Position numbers and translations under genes: made by a program. DNA of 64,000 bases from Acidovorax sp. (GTDB taxonomy: Bacteria; Pseudomonadota; Gammaproteobacteria; Burkholderiales; Burkholderiaceae_C): assembly GCF_027492855.1 (NCBI RefSeq), contig NZ_JAPUDY010000058.1, positions 1 through 64,000 on the forward strand. The letters run 5' to 3'. Positions 43,038-50,726 of this stretch are shown piece by piece. The notes beneath the pieces were generated by a model. The model saw only the letters and a list, made by a program, of their open reading frames with translations. It had not been told where the DNA came from and ran no database searches. Within the stretch, counting starts at the first letter, position 1, and each line of letters starts with the position of its first letter.

Positions 43038-43143
43038 GGGGGAAAACACCGGATCGTTGATGGATGGGCTTGACAGGGCGCTGGCTATAATCGGCGGCTG
43101 ATCAGAGCCCAGAGCTGAACTTCCACGAGATTGTGCGCGCAAA

Positions 43144-43806
43144 ATGAACAAAACGTTGACCACGCTATTTGCCCTGGCTGTCGCTTCCGTGACCGCCTTG
43201 TCCCACGCCCAGGAAGCCAAAGGCGACGTGGAAGCCGGCAAGCAAAAGATTGCCATGTGTATTGGCTGCCACGGCATTGTTGGCTACCAGGCCAGCTTTC
43301 CTGAGGTGCACAAGGTGCCGATGATCTCTGGCCAGAGCGCCAAGTACATCGCAGCAGCCCTGGTGGCTTACCAAAAGGGCGAACGCAAGCACCCCACCAT
43401 GCGTGGCATTGCGGAGTCGCTGAGCGAAAAAGACATCGCCGATGTGTCTGCCTACTACGAGCAGCACGGCAAGACCGGCGCCGAACTGCCTGCCAAGCCC
43501 ACCCGCGAGCCGAGCGTGCAAGTGGCCGAGCTGCTCAAGAAGGGCGCTTGTGTGTCCTGCCACGGCGACAACTTCGCCAAGCCCATCGATCCTTCTTACC
43601 CCAAGATCGCGGGCCAGCATGCGGACTACCTGTTCGTGGCCCTCAAGTCCTACAAGGTGGAGAAGAACACCAACGTGGGCCGCAGCAACGCCATCATGGG
43701 TGGTGTGGCCAAGCAGTTCACCAACGCCGAGTTGAAGGCGCTGTCCAACTACTTGGGCAGCCTGGAAAGCGATCTGCACACGGTGCCCCAGTCGCGTTTC
43801 CGCTGA
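43144..43806 (+). CDS. Dihaem cytochrome c4-type protein
   Basis: The 220-residue periplasmic or membrane-attached electron carrier has a signal peptide (MNKTLTTLFALAVASVTALS, cleavage near HAQ). Its two haem sites are CIGCH (C39, C42, H43) and CVSCH (C136, C139, H140); Met ligands are probable in KHPTMRGIAESL and NAIMGGVAKQFT. The tandem domains fit cytochrome c4, a donor to terminal oxidases. A TATAAT hexamer lies at 43086-43091. A strong terminator follows the gene, so it is monocistronic. It is divergent from the MoxR gene. Confidence 0.92.
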   Translation: MNKTLTTLFALAVASVTALSHAQEAKGDVEAGKQKIAMCIGCHGIVGYQASFPEVHKVPMISGQSAKYIAAALVAYQKGERKHPTMRGIAESLSEKDIADVSAYYEQHGKTGAELPAKPTREPSVQVAELLKKGACVSCHGDNFAKPIDPSYPKIAGQHADYLFVALKSYKVEKNTNVGRSNAIMGGVAKQFTNAELKALSNYLGSLESDLHTVPQSRFR

Positions 43807-43833
43807 CCGGGCGGCATCGCGCCAAAAACCCAG

Positions 43834-43857
43834 AGCCCGCCATTGGCGGGCTTTTTT
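43834..43857 (+). terminator. Intrinsic terminator of cytochrome c4
   Basis: AGCCCGCC (43834-43841), loop ATT, GGCGGGCT (43845-43852), then a T-run to 43857: a perfect 8 bp G+C-rich stem with a U-tail. Confidence 0.92.
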
Positions 43858-43910
43858 GTGGGCGTTGCGTTTCTTTGTCCGCGCTGGCACGAATGCGCCT
43901 TGCTCCTACA

Positions 43911-43932
43911 AGGGGCTCTGGGGGGAGCCCCT
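43911..43932. repeat. Hairpin in the leader of the antiporter gene
   Basis: AGGGGCTC (43911-43918) and GAGCCCCT (43925-43932) form a perfect 8 bp stem with a G-rich loop, flanked on both sides by CTACA-like bases. It lies about 85 bp before the antiporter start. No T-run, so not a standard terminator; function unknown. Confidence 0.4.
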
Positions 43933-44017
43933 ACAATTGGCGTGGGTGTCGCAGTCATGGTGATTCGGCAGGTTCATGCGCTGGTCGGGCCGCCTCGCGG
44001 CTTGACTGCGACCACTG

Positions 44018-45280
44018 ATGCAATCTTCCCCCACCCTGATCCAGGCGATCGGCGCTATCCTGTTCGGACTGGCGATCCTGCACACTTTCTCCACCAAGTA
44101 TTTCACGCACCTGGCCCACACGCGGCCACGGCATGCGGGCATTTGGCATTTGCTGGGTGAGGTGGAAGTGGTCTTCGGCTTCTGGGCCTTGATCCTGATG
44201 CTGTTCATGTTCGCCATCAGCGGAAAACAGCAGGCCACGGACTATCTGGACAGCCGCAATTTCACCGAGCCGCTTTTTGTGTTTGCCATCATGGTGATTG
44301 CGGCCACGCGGCCCATCCTGCAACTGTCGGGTGCGGTGGTGCGCGGGTTGGCGAAGTGCATGCCTTTTCAGCGCGGCACGGCCATGTACTTCTTGGTGTT
44401 GTCGGTGGTGCCCTTACTCGGCTCGTTCATCACCGAGCCCGCCGCGATGACGCTGGCCGCGCTGATGCTGCGCGACATCCTGTTTTCTCAGCCCCTGTCG
44501 AGCAAGCTCAAGTATTCGACCATCGGCGTGTTGTTCGTCAACATCTCGATCGGCGGCACTTTGACGCCTTTTGCCGCGCCGCCCGTGCTGATGGTGGCCG
44601 CCCAGTGGGACTGGGACCTGTGGTTCATGATTTCCAACTTCGGCTGGAAAGCCGCCATCGCCGTGATCGTCAATGCCACCATTGCCACCCTGCTGTTTCG
44701 CAAGCAGGTCGGGCACATGGGCCGCAAGGTGGCGGTGGAGGATTCGCCCGTGCCACTGTCGGTCATCGTGGTGCACCTGGTGTTTCTGGCGCTGGTGGTG
44801 CTGTTTGCGCACCACCCTGCGGTGTTCATGGGGCTTTTCCTGTTTTTCCTGGGGTTCACCACGGCCTACCAGCGCCATCAAAACCCGCTGATCCTGCGCG
44901 AGGCCCTGCTGGTGGCCTTCTTCCTGGCGGGGTTGGTGGTGCTGGGGGGGCTGCAGCAGTGGTGGCTGCAGCCCATCCTGATGAAGATGGACGCCAATGC
45001 GGTGTTCTTTGGTGCCGCTGCGTTGACGGCGTTTACCGACAACGCGGCGCTCACCTACCTGGGCTCCCTGGTCGAGGGCTTGAGCCACGAGTTCAAGGTG
45101 GCGCTGGTGGCTGGTGCGGTGACGGGCGGTGGGTTGACGGTGATCGCCAATGCGCCGAACCCTGCCGGGGCGGCGATCTTGAAGGAGAAGTTCACCGACA
45201 GCGCCATCAACCCCCTGGGCCTGCTGCTGGGGGCGCTGCCACCCACCTTGGTGGCGGTGCTGGCGTTCAAGCTGTTGTGA
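44018..45280 (+). CDS. Putative Na+/H+ antiporter (Na_H_antiport_3-like)
   Basis: The 420-residue polytopic membrane protein has about eleven hydrophobic segments. Distinctive stretches are LGSFITEPAAMTLAALMLRD, NISIGGTLTPFAAPPVLMVA, FTDNAALTYLGSLV and TVIANAPNPAGAAIL. The repeated TEPA and TDNA with NAPNP motifs match a putative antiporter family that exchanges Na+ for protons, related to the arsenite/NhaD-type ion transporters. The ion is inferred from family. It is convergent with the DUF1841 gene (16 bp gap). Confidence 0.82.
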   Translation: MQSSPTLIQAIGAILFGLAILHTFSTKYFTHLAHTRPRHAGIWHLLGEVEVVFGFWALILMLFMFAISGKQQATDYLDSRNFTEPLFVFAIMVIAATRPILQLSGAVVRGLAKCMPFQRGTAMYFLVLSVVPLLGSFITEPAAMTLAALMLRDILFSQPLSSKLKYSTIGVLFVNISIGGTLTPFAAPPVLMVAAQWDWDLWFMISNFGWKAAIAVIVNATIATLLFRKQVGHMGRKVAVEDSPVPLSVIVVHLVFLALVVLFAHHPAVFMGLFLFFLGFTTAYQRHQNPLILREALLVAFFLAGLVVLGGLQQWWLQPILMKMDANAVFFGAAALTAFTDNAALTYLGSLVEGLSHEFKVALVAGAVTGGGLTVIANAPNPAGAAILKEKFTDSAINPLGLLLGALPPTLVAVLAFKLL

Positions 45281-45296
45281 CGCCGTGCGCGGGGCG

Positions 45297-45731
45297 TCAG
45301 TCCCGCGTAGCGCGCCGCTGCACGCAGGCGATGTAGGCCTCGCCGTCGGGTGGGCGGCCTGCGCGCTGGCTCTCCCACAGCATTTCGCCCAGGCAGTCCA
45401 TGGCCGCGTGGTGCGCGTCGTGCAACGAATCCAGGCGCGCCGTCAGCAGTTCCACCGCCTGGCGGATGCCACGGGGCTGGTCGATGCTGCACTGCTCGCT
45501 GATCGACAGGTGCATGGACAGGTGCAAAAACGGGTTGGTCTGGCCAGGTGTTTCGTCGTAATTGCGCGCCACGGCCGCGTCGGCGTCGGACAGGTCGGCG
45601 TGGTATTCGGGGTGCTCGGCGATCCACAGGCTGGCCAGCGTCTCGATGGCCTCCATGGGAGCGCCGCTCTGGGTCTTGGCGTGCACACCGCAGAGAAAGC
45701 GGCGCACGTCGGCTTGAGAGGGGCTGAACAT
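45297..45731 (-). CDS. DUF1841 family protein
   Basis: The 144-residue soluble protein has the segments MFSPSQADVRRFLCGVH, AEHPEYHADLSD, NPFLHLSMHLSISEQCSID and QPRGIRQAVELL. The NPFLHLSMHLxxxEQ pattern with conserved His residues is typical of DUF1841, common in beta- and gammaproteobacteria. The His/Glu cluster could bind metal, but no function is established. A perfect 26 bp palindrome begins 17 bp upstream of the start codon. Confidence 0.83.
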   Translation of the reverse strand: MFSPSQADVRRFLCGVHAKTQSGAPMEAIETLASLWIAEHPEYHADLSDADAAVARNYDETPGQTNPFLHLSMHLSISEQCSIDQPRGIRQAVELLTARLDSLHDAHHAAMDCLGEMLWESQRAGRPPDGEAYIACVQRRATRD

Positions 45732-45747
45732 GGCGGGAAGGTTAGCA

Positions 45748-45773
45748 CGCAGGCCATGGGCCCATGGCCTGCG
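45748..45773. promoter_or_regulatory. Perfect 26 bp palindrome between divergent genes
   Basis: CGCAGGCCATGGG (45748-45760) is followed without a spacer by its exact reverse complement (45761-45773). It lies in the 191 bp gap between the DUF1841 gene and the small membrane-protein gene, 17 bp from the former. It may be an operator for a dimeric regulator. No other feature is seen in this gap. Confidence 0.6.
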
Positions 45774-45922
45774 GGGACGGTTGCGCTACCTTGCGCTACG
45801 TGGTGCTGCGGCGGCGTCCTACGCGCGCGGGGCCTGGGTGCTCCTACAGTGGCGGTGCGCAGAGGAAGCCGGGTCCGCTCTGCCGATTCTTTACGAACCA
45901 CCCGGCATGTGGGAGATGTGTC

Positions 45923-46144
45923 ATGACTGCAATGCGAATCGTCGGGGCCTTGCTGCTGGTGTTGGGCCTGGCGGGCTTTTTGACCGGGGGTTTTAGCTTC
46001 ACCAAGGAGACCACGCAGGCCAAGTTGGGCCCGCTGGAGCTGACGGTGAAGGAGAAGGAATCCGTCAACATCCCGCAGTGGATCAGCCTGGGCGCCATGG
46101 TGCTGGGTGGCGTAGTGCTGGTGCTGGGCTTTCGCAAGCGCTGA
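45923..46144 (+). CDS. Small two-helix membrane protein, unknown function
   Basis: The 73-residue protein starts MTAMRIVGALLLVLGLAGFL, with a ribosome site (GGGAG) nine bases ahead. It has a first helix (about 5-23), a polar middle (FTKETTQAKLGPLELTVKEK) and a second helix (WISLGAMVLGGVVLVLGF, about 53-70) with a basic end. It resembles small DUF3185-type proteins in size and topology but I cannot assign it firmly. A strong terminator follows, which supports it as an expressed gene. Confidence 0.72.
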   Translation: MTAMRIVGALLLVLGLAGFLTGGFSFTKETTQAKLGPLELTVKEKESVNIPQWISLGAMVLGGVVLVLGFRKR

Positions 46145-46153
46145 CATGAATGA

Positions 46154-46197
46154 AAGACGAAGGGCGCTGAATGCGCCCTTCGTCTTTTCTTTTTTTT
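46154..46197 (+). terminator. Strong intrinsic terminator
   Basis: AAGACGAAGGGCGC (46154-46167), loop TGAAT, then GCGCCCTTCGTCTT (46173-46186): a perfect 14 bp stem followed by a T-rich run to about 46197. It ends the small membrane-protein gene and may also stop the convergent IclR transcript. Confidence 0.92.
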
Positions 46198-46209
46198 GAG
46201 TGTTCGCCC

Positions 46210-47010
46210 TCAACCCCGTGGCGCACCCATCATGCGCGAGATGGTCTTGGCCGCGCGCAGCAGGGCGGGCAGCAGCGTCTCCTGCATCATGGCCGCGCTG
46301 GTGCGGTTGGCCTGGCCGCTGATGTTGAGCGCGGCCACGGTGCGCCCTGTGCGGTCGGCCAGCGGCGCGGCGATCGAGATCAATCCCTCTTCCAGCTCCT
46401 GGTTCACCAGGCACCAGCCTTGCTGGCGCGCAGCGCGGATGCGTGCCAGCAGCGTGGGCAGGTCGGTGGCCGTGTGCTCGGTGTGGCGCGTGAGCGGGTG
46501 CTCTGCCAGGCGCGCCTGCAATTCCTCATCGGGCAGCCCGGCCAGCAGCACGCGGCCCATCGACGTCCAGGGGGCGGGCAGGCGCGAGCCCACGCCCAGG
46601 TTGGTGCGCATGATCTTGTGCGTGGGCACGCGCAGCACATAGACGATATCGAGGCCGTCGAGCACGGCGGCCGATGACGACTCGCGCACCTCTTCCACCA
46701 GGTCTTCCATCACCGGCTCGGCCAGGTTCCAGATCGGCAGCGACGAGAGGTAGGCAAACCCCAGGTCCAGGATGCGCGGGCTCAGGCGAAATAGCTTGCC
46801 GTCCGTCTCTACATACCCCAGCGTCTGCAGCGTGAGCAGGATGCGCCGCGCCCCTGCCCGCGTGAGGCCCGTGCGCGCAGCCACCTCGCTCAGCGTTTGC
46901 TGCGGCGCGCTGGCGCTGAACGAGCGGATTACCTCCAGCCCACGCGCGAACGACTGCACATAGCTGTCGCTGGGTTTGGGGTCTTTGGTGGGGAGCGTTT
47001 CGGGATTCAT
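46210..47010 (-). CDS. IclR-family regulator of the pca genes (PcaR/PobR-like)
   Basis: The 266-residue protein has an N-terminal winged helix-turn-helix (TLSEVAARTGLTRAGARRIL, about 38-57) preceded by YVQSFARGLEVIRSF, which is typical of the PcaR/PobR/CatR branch. The C-terminal IclR effector domain includes SSSAAVLDGLDIVYVLRVPT, GSRLPAPWTSMGRVLLAGLP and ISIAAPLADRTGRTVAALN. It is divergent from pcaI across 91 bp that hold a perfect inverted repeat. Relatives respond to beta-ketoadipate or protocatechuate; here beta-ketoadipate is the logical effector. Confidence 0.9.
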   Translation of the reverse strand: MNPETLPTKDPKPSDSYVQSFARGLEVIRSFSASAPQQTLSEVAARTGLTRAGARRILLTLQTLGYVETDGKLFRLSPRILDLGFAYLSSLPIWNLAEPVMEDLVEEVRESSSAAVLDGLDIVYVLRVPTHKIMRTNLGVGSRLPAPWTSMGRVLLAGLPDEELQARLAEHPLTRHTEHTATDLPTLLARIRAARQQGWCLVNQELEEGLISIAAPLADRTGRTVAALNISGQANRTSAAMMQETLLPALLRAAKTISRMMGAPRG

Positions 47011-47042
47011 GCGGCGGCCCTCTATAATTCTTTATGCGAACA

Positions 47043-47063
47043 TTTGTTCTATAAGCGAACAAA
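47043..47063. promoter_or_regulatory. Inverted-repeat operator between iclR and pcaI
   Basis: TTTGTTC (47043-47049), a 7 bp spacer TATAAGC, then GAACAAA (47057-47063): a perfect inverted repeat. A further GCGAACA copy starts just upstream (from about 47035), giving two direct GCGAACA elements. IclR proteins of the Pca group bind GTTCG-type repeats, so this is the likely site of the adjacent regulator. Confidence 0.7.
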
Positions 47064-47101
47064 TTCTAACCCGAAATCTGAGACATCACGAAAGCGTTTC
47101 G

Positions 47102-47818
47102 ATGATCAACAAATTGGCGGACTCGGTGGCCCAGGCCCTTTTGGGAGTGAAGGATGGTGCCACGGTGTTGATTGGGGGTTTCGGCACAGCCGGCATCCCC
47201 GGCGAGCTCATCGACGGGCTCATCGCCCACGGCGCGCGCGACCTCACCGTGGTGAACAACAACGCAGGCAACGCCGACCAGGGCCTGGCCGCGCTGCTCA
47301 AGGCGGGTCAGGTGCGCAAGATCATCTGCAGCTTTCCGCGCCAGACCGATAGCTACGTGTTCGACGAGCTGTACCGCAGCGGCAAGCTGGAGCTCGAACT
47401 CGTGCCCCAGGGCAACCTGGCCGAACGCCTGCGCGCAGCGGGCGCGGGCATTGGCGCCTTTTTCTGCCCCACGGGCCATGGCACCGAGCTGGCCCGCAAC
47501 GCAGACGGGTCCAGCAAGGAGACGCGCGAGATCAACGGCAAACACTACGTGCTCGAGTACCCCATCCACGGCGACGTGGCGCTCATCAAGGCCGAGAAGG
47601 GCGACCGCTGGGGCAACCTCACCTACCGCATGTCGGCGCGCAACTTCGGCCCCGTGATGGCCACCGCCGCCAAGACCACCGTCGCCACCGTGCACGAGGT
47701 AGTGGATCTGGGCACGCTGGACCCCGAATCCATCGTTACCCCTGGCATCTACGTGAGCCACGTCGTGAAGATCGGGCGCACGGCCACGCAGGCGGGTGGT
47801 TTCAAGAGATCGGAGTAA
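47102..47818 (+). CDS. pcaI: 3-oxoadipate CoA-transferase subunit A
   Basis: The 238-residue alpha subunit works with PcaJ to move CoA from succinyl-CoA to 3-oxoadipate. Family motifs are GGFGTAGIPGELIDGL, VVNNNAGNADQGLAALL and CSFPRQTDSYVFDELY, then LVPQGNLAERLRAAGAGIGA, HYVLEYPIHGDVALIKA and VTPGIYVSHVVKIGR. Start MINKLADSVAQ at 47102; the frame is open further upstream but would cross the operator. The stop lies two bases before the pcaJ start. Confidence 0.93.
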   Translation: MINKLADSVAQALLGVKDGATVLIGGFGTAGIPGELIDGLIAHGARDLTVVNNNAGNADQGLAALLKAGQVRKIICSFPRQTDSYVFDELYRSGKLELELVPQGNLAERLRAAGAGIGAFFCPTGHGTELARNADGSSKETREINGKHYVLEYPIHGDVALIKAEKGDRWGNLTYRMSARNFGPVMATAAKTTVATVHEVVDLGTLDPESIVTPGIYVSHVVKIGRTATQAGGFKRSE

Positions 47819-47868
47819 AAATGCCATCTAGCGCACAACTATCAAGCGTGAGCAGCTATCAAAAACGT
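47815..47868 (-). repeat. Dispersed ~55 bp repeat, copy 5, inside the start of pcaJ
   Basis: Minus-strand order is TACGTTTTTGATAGCTGCTC, ACGCTTGATAGTTGTGCGCT, AGATGGCATTTTTAC. It matches the reference copy at 33541 (TTTTTTTATAGCTGCTT, then GCGCTTGTATATAAAGCGCT, then AGAGGCCTTTTTGAC) almost base for base over its length. It supplies the pcaJ start codon and roughly the first 15 codons. Confidence 0.75.
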
Positions 47869-48504
47869 AGTAAAGACGAACTGGCCCGCCGCGTGGCGCA
47901 GGACATCCACGACGGCGCCTACGTCAACCTGGGCATCGGCCAGCCCACCCTGGTGGCCAACCACATCCCGGCAGGGCGCGAAGTCATCCTGCAAAGCGAA
48001 AACGGCATCCTGGGCATGGGCCCGGCACCGGCTGCAGGGCTGGAAGACTACGACCTCATCAACGCCGGAAAACAGCCCGTGACCTTGCTGTCCGGCGGCG
48101 CCTACTTTCACCATGCCGACAGCTTCGCGATGATGCGCGGCGGCCACCTCGACATTTGTGTGCTGGGCGCCTTCCAGGTCAGCGCCACCGGCGACCTCGC
48201 CAACTGGAGCACCGGCGAGCCCGGTGCCATCCCGGCCGTGGGCGGTGCCATGGACCTGGCCATCGGTGCCAAGCAGACCTGGGTGATGATGGATCTGCTG
48301 ACCAAACAGGGCGCCAGCAAGATCGTTGAGCGCTGCACCTACCCACTGACTGGCGTGGCCTGCGTGAAGCGCATCTACACCGACCTGTGCACGCTGGCCT
48401 GCACGCCCACCGGGCTGCAACTGATCGACGCCGTGCCCGGCATCACACATGCCGAGCTGGAGCAAATGGTGGGCCTGCCCATCCGTGCTGCGGCTGTTGA
48501 ATGA
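47821..48504 (+). CDS. pcaJ: 3-oxoadipate CoA-transferase subunit B with a repeat-derived N-terminus
   Basis: The 227-residue beta subunit has the catalytic Glu in LQSENGILGMGP and the family segments VAQDIHDGAYVNLGIGQPTL, LSGGAYFHHADSFAMMRGGH, GAFQVSATGDLANWSTGEPG and KQTWVMMDLLTKQGASKIVE. The first residues, MPSSAQLSSVSSYQ, are not typical of PcaJ; they are encoded by a copy of the dispersed repeat in reverse orientation, and family similarity begins near SKDELARRVA. The start at 47821 has a GGAG at the end of pcaI; a GTG at 47848 is an alternative. It pairs with PcaI in the cytoplasm. Confidence 0.92.
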   Translation: MPSSAQLSSVSSYQKRSKDELARRVAQDIHDGAYVNLGIGQPTLVANHIPAGREVILQSENGILGMGPAPAAGLEDYDLINAGKQPVTLLSGGAYFHHADSFAMMRGGHLDICVLGAFQVSATGDLANWSTGEPGAIPAVGGAMDLAIGAKQTWVMMDLLTKQGASKIVERCTYPLTGVACVKRIYTDLCTLACTPTGLQLIDAVPGITHAELEQMVGLPIRAAAVE

Positions 48505-48527
48505 GTCATTTCGCCACCAGGCCCCAC

Positions 48528-48597
48528 CCGTTCGGGCTGAGCCTGTCGAAGCCAGGGCGCTGCGCAAGCAGCCCTTCGACAGGCTCAGGGCGAACGG
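48528..48597. repeat. REP-like inverted repeat between pcaJ and pcaF
   Basis: A 24-base arm (48528-48551, including GCTGAGCCTGTCGAAG) and its near-exact reverse complement (48574-48597, CTTCGACAGGCTCAGGGCGA) match at 22 of 24 positions around a 22-base loop. It has no T-run, so it is more like a dispersed REP-type element than a terminator. The core GAGCCTGTCGAA is widespread in proteobacterial intergenic repeats, from memory. Confidence 0.8.
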
Positions 48598-48642
48598 CGG
48601 GGCTCGCTATTTCCACTGAGTAGAAACCGAGGAGACAACCCC

Positions 48643-49851
48643 ATGACCACACGCCAAGCCTTTATCTGTGACGCCATCCGCACCCCCTTCGGCCGCTACG
48701 GCGGCGCATTGAGCAGCGTGCGCACCGACGACCTGGGCGCCATCCCCATCAAGGCGTTGATGGACCGCAACCCCGGCGTGGACTGGGCCGCAGTGACCGA
48801 CGTGCTCTACGGCTGCGCCAACCAGGCCGGTGAAGACAACCGCAACGTGGCCCACATGAGCAGCCTGCTGGCGGGCCTGCCCATCGACGTCGCGGGCGCC
48901 ACCATCAACCGCCTGTGCGGTTCGGGGCTCGATGCCGTGGGCACGGCGGCGCGTGCCATCAAGGCGGGCGAGGCGGGCTTGATGATCGCGGGCGGCGTGG
49001 AGAGCATGAGCCGCGCGCCTTTTGTCATGCCCAAGGCCGAGAGCGCCTTCAGCCGCAACAACGCGGTGTATGACACCACCATCGGCTGGCGCTTCATCAA
49101 CAAGCTGATGAAGGAAAAGTACGGCGTCGATTCCATGCCCGAAACCGCCGAGAACGTGGCCACCGACTTCGGCATCGAGCGCGCCGCGCAAGACCGCATG
49201 GCCCTGGCCAGCCAGCTCAATGCCGTGGCGGCCATCAAGGCGGGCCACCTAGCGCGCGAGATCGTGCCCGTGCACATCCCGCAAAAGAAGGGCGATGCCA
49301 TCGTGGTGAGCCAGGACGAACACCCGCGCGAGACCAGCCTGGAAGCGCTGGCCAAGCTCAAGGGCGTGGTGCGGCCCGATGGCACGGTGACAGCAGGCAA
49401 CGCCAGCGGCGTGAACGACGGCGCCTGCGCGCTGCTGTTGGCCGACGAAGCCAACGCCGCCAAATATGGCCTCAAGCCCCGCGCCCGCGTGGTGGGCATG
49501 GCCGTGGCGGGCGTGGCACCGCGCATCATGGGCTTTGGCCCCACGCCCGCCACGCAGAAGGTGCTGGCGCAAACGGGCCTGACCATCGACCACATGGACG
49601 TGATCGAACTCAACGAAGCCTTTGCCGCGCAGGGCCTGGCCGTGCTGCGCGCGCTGGGTTTGAAGGACGACGACGCACGCGTCAACGCCTGGGGCGGCGC
49701 CATTGCGCTGGGCCACCCGCTGGGTGCCAGCGGTGCGCGCCTGGTCACCACCGCCGTGAACCGCTTGCACGAGCATGCGGGCCAGTACGCGCTGTGCACC
49801 ATGTGCATCGGCGTGGGGCAGGGCATTGCCATCATTCTGGAGCGCGTGTGA
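48643..49851 (+). CDS. pcaF: 3-oxoadipyl-CoA thiolase
   Basis: The 402-residue thiolase cleaves 3-oxoadipyl-CoA to succinyl-CoA and acetyl-CoA, the last step of the beta-ketoadipate pathway. The nucleophile is Cys in INRLCGSGLDAV (about residue 90), His in NEAFAAQ and GGAIALGHPLGASGAR, and the second Cys in CTMCIGVGQGIA near the C-terminus. The opening RQAFICDAIRTPFGRYGGAL and GCANQAGEDNRNVAHMSSLL are typical of PcaF/PaaJ. GAGGAGACAACCCC precedes the ATG. It could also serve phenylacetate breakdown; the pcaIJ neighbours favour PcaF. Confidence 0.93.
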   Translation: MTTRQAFICDAIRTPFGRYGGALSSVRTDDLGAIPIKALMDRNPGVDWAAVTDVLYGCANQAGEDNRNVAHMSSLLAGLPIDVAGATINRLCGSGLDAVGTAARAIKAGEAGLMIAGGVESMSRAPFVMPKAESAFSRNNAVYDTTIGWRFINKLMKEKYGVDSMPETAENVATDFGIERAAQDRMALASQLNAVAAIKAGHLAREIVPVHIPQKKGDAIVVSQDEHPRETSLEALAKLKGVVRPDGTVTAGNASGVNDGACALLLADEANAAKYGLKPRARVVGMAVAGVAPRIMGFGPTPATQKVLAQTGLTIDHMDVIELNEAFAAQGLAVLRALGLKDDDARVNAWGGAIALGHPLGASGARLVTTAVNRLHEHAGQYALCTMCIGVGQGIAIILERV

Positions 49852-50591
49852 CGGTGACGGAACGCAACCCCACCCCGGTCGCCGTCATCACCGGCGCCAG
49901 CAATGGCATTGGCCGCGCGATTGCCGAAGCCGTGTTGGCCCAGGGCCATGCGGTGGTCAACCTGGACTATGTGCTGCCCAGCTGGAGCCACCCACGCCTC
50001 ATCTCGTACCAGGGCGACCTGACCGACGAGGCATCGACCCGCGAACGCGCCGCCGAGATCGCCGCCAAACACAACGTGACGGCCCTGGTGAACAACGCGG
50101 GCGCCACGCGCCCCGGCACCATCGACACCGCCACCACGCAGCAGCTGGATGACGTGGTGGGCCTGCACCTGCGTGCGCCCATGCTGCTGGTGCAGGCGTT
50201 TTTGCCCACGCTGCGTGCCAGCGGCCAGGGGCGCATCGTCAACATGTCGTCACGCGCCGCTTTGGGCAAAGGCGAGCGCATCGTGTACTCGGCCACCAAG
50301 GCCGGAATGATCGGTTTGACACGCACGCTGGCCATGGAACTGGGGCGTGACGGCATCACCGTCAACGCCATCGGCCCCGGCCCCATTGCTACCGAACTCT
50401 TCCGCCAGAGCAACCCCGAGGGCGCGCCGCAAACGCAGCGCATTCTCAGCAGCATTGCCGTGGGCCGCATGGGCACGCCCGAAGACGTGGCGCGCGCGGC
50501 GCTGTTTTTCCTCTCGCCTGACAACGGTTTTGTGACCGGGCAGGTGCTGTATGTGTGCGGCGGCACCACGCTGGGCATTGCTCCTGTGTGA
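49848..50591 (+). CDS. SDR-family oxidoreductase coupled to pcaF
   Basis: The 247-residue classical short-chain dehydrogenase/reductase has cofactor motif TGASNGIG (15-22), VNNAGATRPG (81-90), the catalytic Ser in VNMSSRAAL and YSATK (Y147, K151). The C-terminus DNGFVTGQVLYVCGG is FabG-like. The GTG start at 49848 overlaps the pcaF stop (GTGA), so it is co-translated with the pathway, although no SDR step is part of the standard beta-ketoadipate route. It may process a side substrate or a modified aromatic; unknown. Confidence 0.85.
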   Translation: MTVTERNPTPVAVITGASNGIGRAIAEAVLAQGHAVVNLDYVLPSWSHPRLISYQGDLTDEASTRERAAEIAAKHNVTALVNNAGATRPGTIDTATTQQLDDVVGLHLRAPMLLVQAFLPTLRASGQGRIVNMSSRAALGKGERIVYSATKAGMIGLTRTLAMELGRDGITVNAIGPGPIATELFRQSNPEGAPQTQRILSSIAVGRMGTPEDVARAALFFLSPDNGFVTGQVLYVCGGTTLGIAPV

Positions 50592-50615
50592 GATGACAAC
50601 CCCCTGAGTCGCCCT

Positions 50616-50685
50616 CGGTGCGGGGCGGCCCTTCCTCGGCGTCCCGCGCTTGCGCTGCGCCAGTCTCGTGCGCCGTCCCGCACCG
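50616..50685. repeat. Long imperfect inverted repeat upstream of the Bug gene
   Basis: CGGTGCGGGGCGGC (50616-50629) and GCCGTCCCGCACCG (50672-50685) pair with one G-U over 14 bases. The 42-base interior is G+C-rich with smaller repeats (GCGCTTGCGCTGCGC). It looks like a second repeat type; function unknown. Confidence 0.5.
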
Positions 50686-50726
50686 TGCACTATTTCAATC
50701 AACCCCCATCTTTGAAGGAGACCCCC

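Noticed and set aside
43069-43091. TTGACA and TATAAT as a promoter of cytochrome c4
   Set aside because: The hexamers are only about 10 bp apart, too close for sigma-70 spacing. The TATAAT may still be a -10 element with another -35.
48528-48597. Intrinsic terminator after pcaJ
   Set aside because: The stem is long but no T-run follows, and pcaF continues the operon, so it is listed as a repeat.
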